Source: CAMCYM01 sp041191165 (GTDB lineage: Bacteria; Bacteroidota; Bacteroidia; Flavobacteriales_D; Sanyastnellaceae). From it: 6,985 bases of DNA. The stretch lies in contig JBEEPJ010000107.1 in the NCBI GenBank assembly GCA_041191165.1, forward strand, positions 1-6,985, in the 5' to 3' direction. Below are positions 6,220 through 6,985 of the stretch, piece after piece (the stretch's first letter is position 1; each line of letters opens with the position of its first letter). The notes under the pieces were generated by a model. It was not told the DNA's origin, did not search any database, and saw only the letters and a program-made list of their open reading frames with translations. Made by a program: the position numbers and the translations under genes.

Positions 6220-6942
6220 ATGAATTCAGGACAGCGGATCTTTCTCACCGGCGCCTCGAGCGGCATCGGCCAGGCTACGGCACAGGCATTGCTCACCCGG
6301 GGCCACCGGGTGTACGGGGTGGCCCGTCGCGGGGAGGAGTTGGCGCAGAACGCCGAGCAATGGAAGGATCTCCCCGGAGAATGGGCTTGGGAAGTGGCAG
6401 ATGTGCGCGACCCCGACTCGATTCGGGCTGCGGTGACCCACGCGGTCGAACGCTGGGGCGGACTGGACGCGGTGGTGCCCAACGCAGGCCTGGGCTACTT
6501 CGATCCGCTTCCCCAGGCACGACTGGAAGACTGGCTGGAGATGGTGGACATCAACATCAAGGGCGTGCTCAACACCCTGCACGCCGCCCTCCCCCACGTC
6601 GCGCAGGCCAAGGGCACTGTGGTCAACATCGGTTCGCTCGCCGCCCGCCAAGTCTTCCCCAATAGCGGGGTGTACTGCGCCACCAAGCACGCCGTCCTCG
6701 CGCTGAGCGAGTCGATTCGCCTCGAGTACCGGGATACCATCGGCGTGACGACCATCAATCCCGGCGCCGTGAACACCCCCTTCATCGACCTGACCCCCAA
6801 CGCAGAACTGCGCGCCACCTACCGGCCGCAGTTCGATGCCGGCATGGCACCCGAGTTTGTGGCGGACGCCATTGTGCTGGCCATCGAGTCGAAGGGACGC
6901 GGCGTATTCAGCGAAATCACCCTGCGGCCCGACAACCGATGA
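6220..6942 (+). CDS. Short-chain dehydrogenase/reductase (classical SDR, probably NADP(H)-dependent)
   Basis: A 240-residue classical SDR oxidoreductase, a soluble Rossmann-fold enzyme expected to reduce a carbonyl or oxidise an alcohol with NAD(P). The cofactor motif TGASSGIG is at 10-17. Two arginines after the second strand (VARR, 34-37) suggest preference for NADP(H). D61-V62 is the adenine-ring contact, and N88-A-G90 is the core of the NNAG motif, though the first Asn is replaced by Pro87. The catalytic tetrad is complete: N112 (in NIKG), S139 (in NIGS), Y152 and K156 (YxxxK in VYCATK). PGAVNTPF (181-188) is the usual segment after the sixth strand. Size is normal for the family. The substrate is not predictable; the nearest general type is YdfG-like 3-hydroxyacid or serine dehydrogenases. 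It starts 27 bases after the serine hydrolase stop, and its own stop overlaps the next gene as ATGA. Confidence 0.93.
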   Translation: MNSGQRIFLTGASSGIGQATAQALLTRGHRVYGVARRGEELAQNAEQWKDLPGEWAWEVADVRDPDSIRAAVTHAVERWGGLDAVVPNAGLGYFDPLPQARLEDWLEMVDINIKGVLNTLHAALPHVAQAKGTVVNIGSLAARQVFPNSGVYCATKHAVLALSESIRLEYRDTIGVTTINPGAVNTPFIDLTPNAELRATYRPQFDAGMAPEFVADAIVLAIESKGRGVFSEITLRPDNR

Positions 6943-6985
6943 AGCCCCTGGCCGGGCGCAAGCTGGCCTTTCTCTCCAGCTCCAC
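6939..6985 (+). CDS. Start of an unidentified gene (partial, runs off the window)
   Basis: An ATG at 6939 overlaps the dehydrogenase stop codon by four bases (ATGA), the usual sign of translational coupling. The 15 complete codons read MKPLAGRKLAFLSSS and stay open to the window edge. This is too short to assign a family: a basic, then hydrophobic beginning could be the first strand of a soluble enzyme. The overlap and the matching strand are the only evidence that it is a real gene. Confidence 0.5.
   Translation, partial: MKPLAGRKLAFLSSS

Noticed and set aside
4680..6665. A 661-codon open frame on the plus strand covering most of the serine hydrolase gene and part of the dehydrogenase gene
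   Set aside because: It runs in another frame across two genes with clear family motifs, its product is rich in Arg, Gly and Pro without any domain, and long spurious frames are expected at this GC content.

Overview
The window looks like chromosomal DNA of a high-GC member of the Bacteroidota. Two things point there: a gene for a type IX secretion system (T9SS) plug protein, a system known essentially only from this phylum and its relatives, and exact copies of the Bacteroidota -7 promoter element TAnnTTTG in gene-start regions. The genes also lack clear Shine-Dalgarno sequences, as is usual there. I cannot place it below phylum level with confidence. There are no RNA genes, insertion sequences or CRISPR arrays that I can support.

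Left part (1-3184, minus strand): the first three genes of the sodium-pumping NADH:quinone oxidoreductase (Na+-NQR) operon, transcribed right to left as nqrA (1826-3184), nqrB (557-1819) and nqrC (1-551, cut by the window edge before its flavin-attachment motif). Spacers are only 5-6 bases, so this is one transcription unit, presumably continuing into nqrDEF outside the window. A 69-base divergent intergenic region (3185-3253) holds an exact -7 element facing nqrA.

Right part (3254-6985, plus strand): a T9SS plug (DUF5103-type) protein (3254-4627); an exported serine hydrolase of the beta-lactamase/penicillin-binding-protein fold (4639-6192) whose C-terminus resembles a T9SS sorting domain; a classical short-chain dehydrogenase/reductase (6220-6942); and the first 15 codons of another gene (6939 onward) that overlaps the dehydrogenase stop as ATGA. 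The first two genes are 11 bases apart. The dehydrogenase has its own -7-like element four bases before its ATG, so it may start a second, possibly leaderless, unit.

Functionally the left side is respiratory energy conservation in the inner membrane, and the right side is outer-membrane protein export with a probable cargo enzyme beside it. The dehydrogenase has no evident link to either. The content is mostly well-known families. The most interesting points are the pairing of a T9SS component with a cargo-like hydrolase, the placement of the promoter elements, and a marked GC rise from the nqrB/nqrC end to the right half. I see no convincing undescribed system here.
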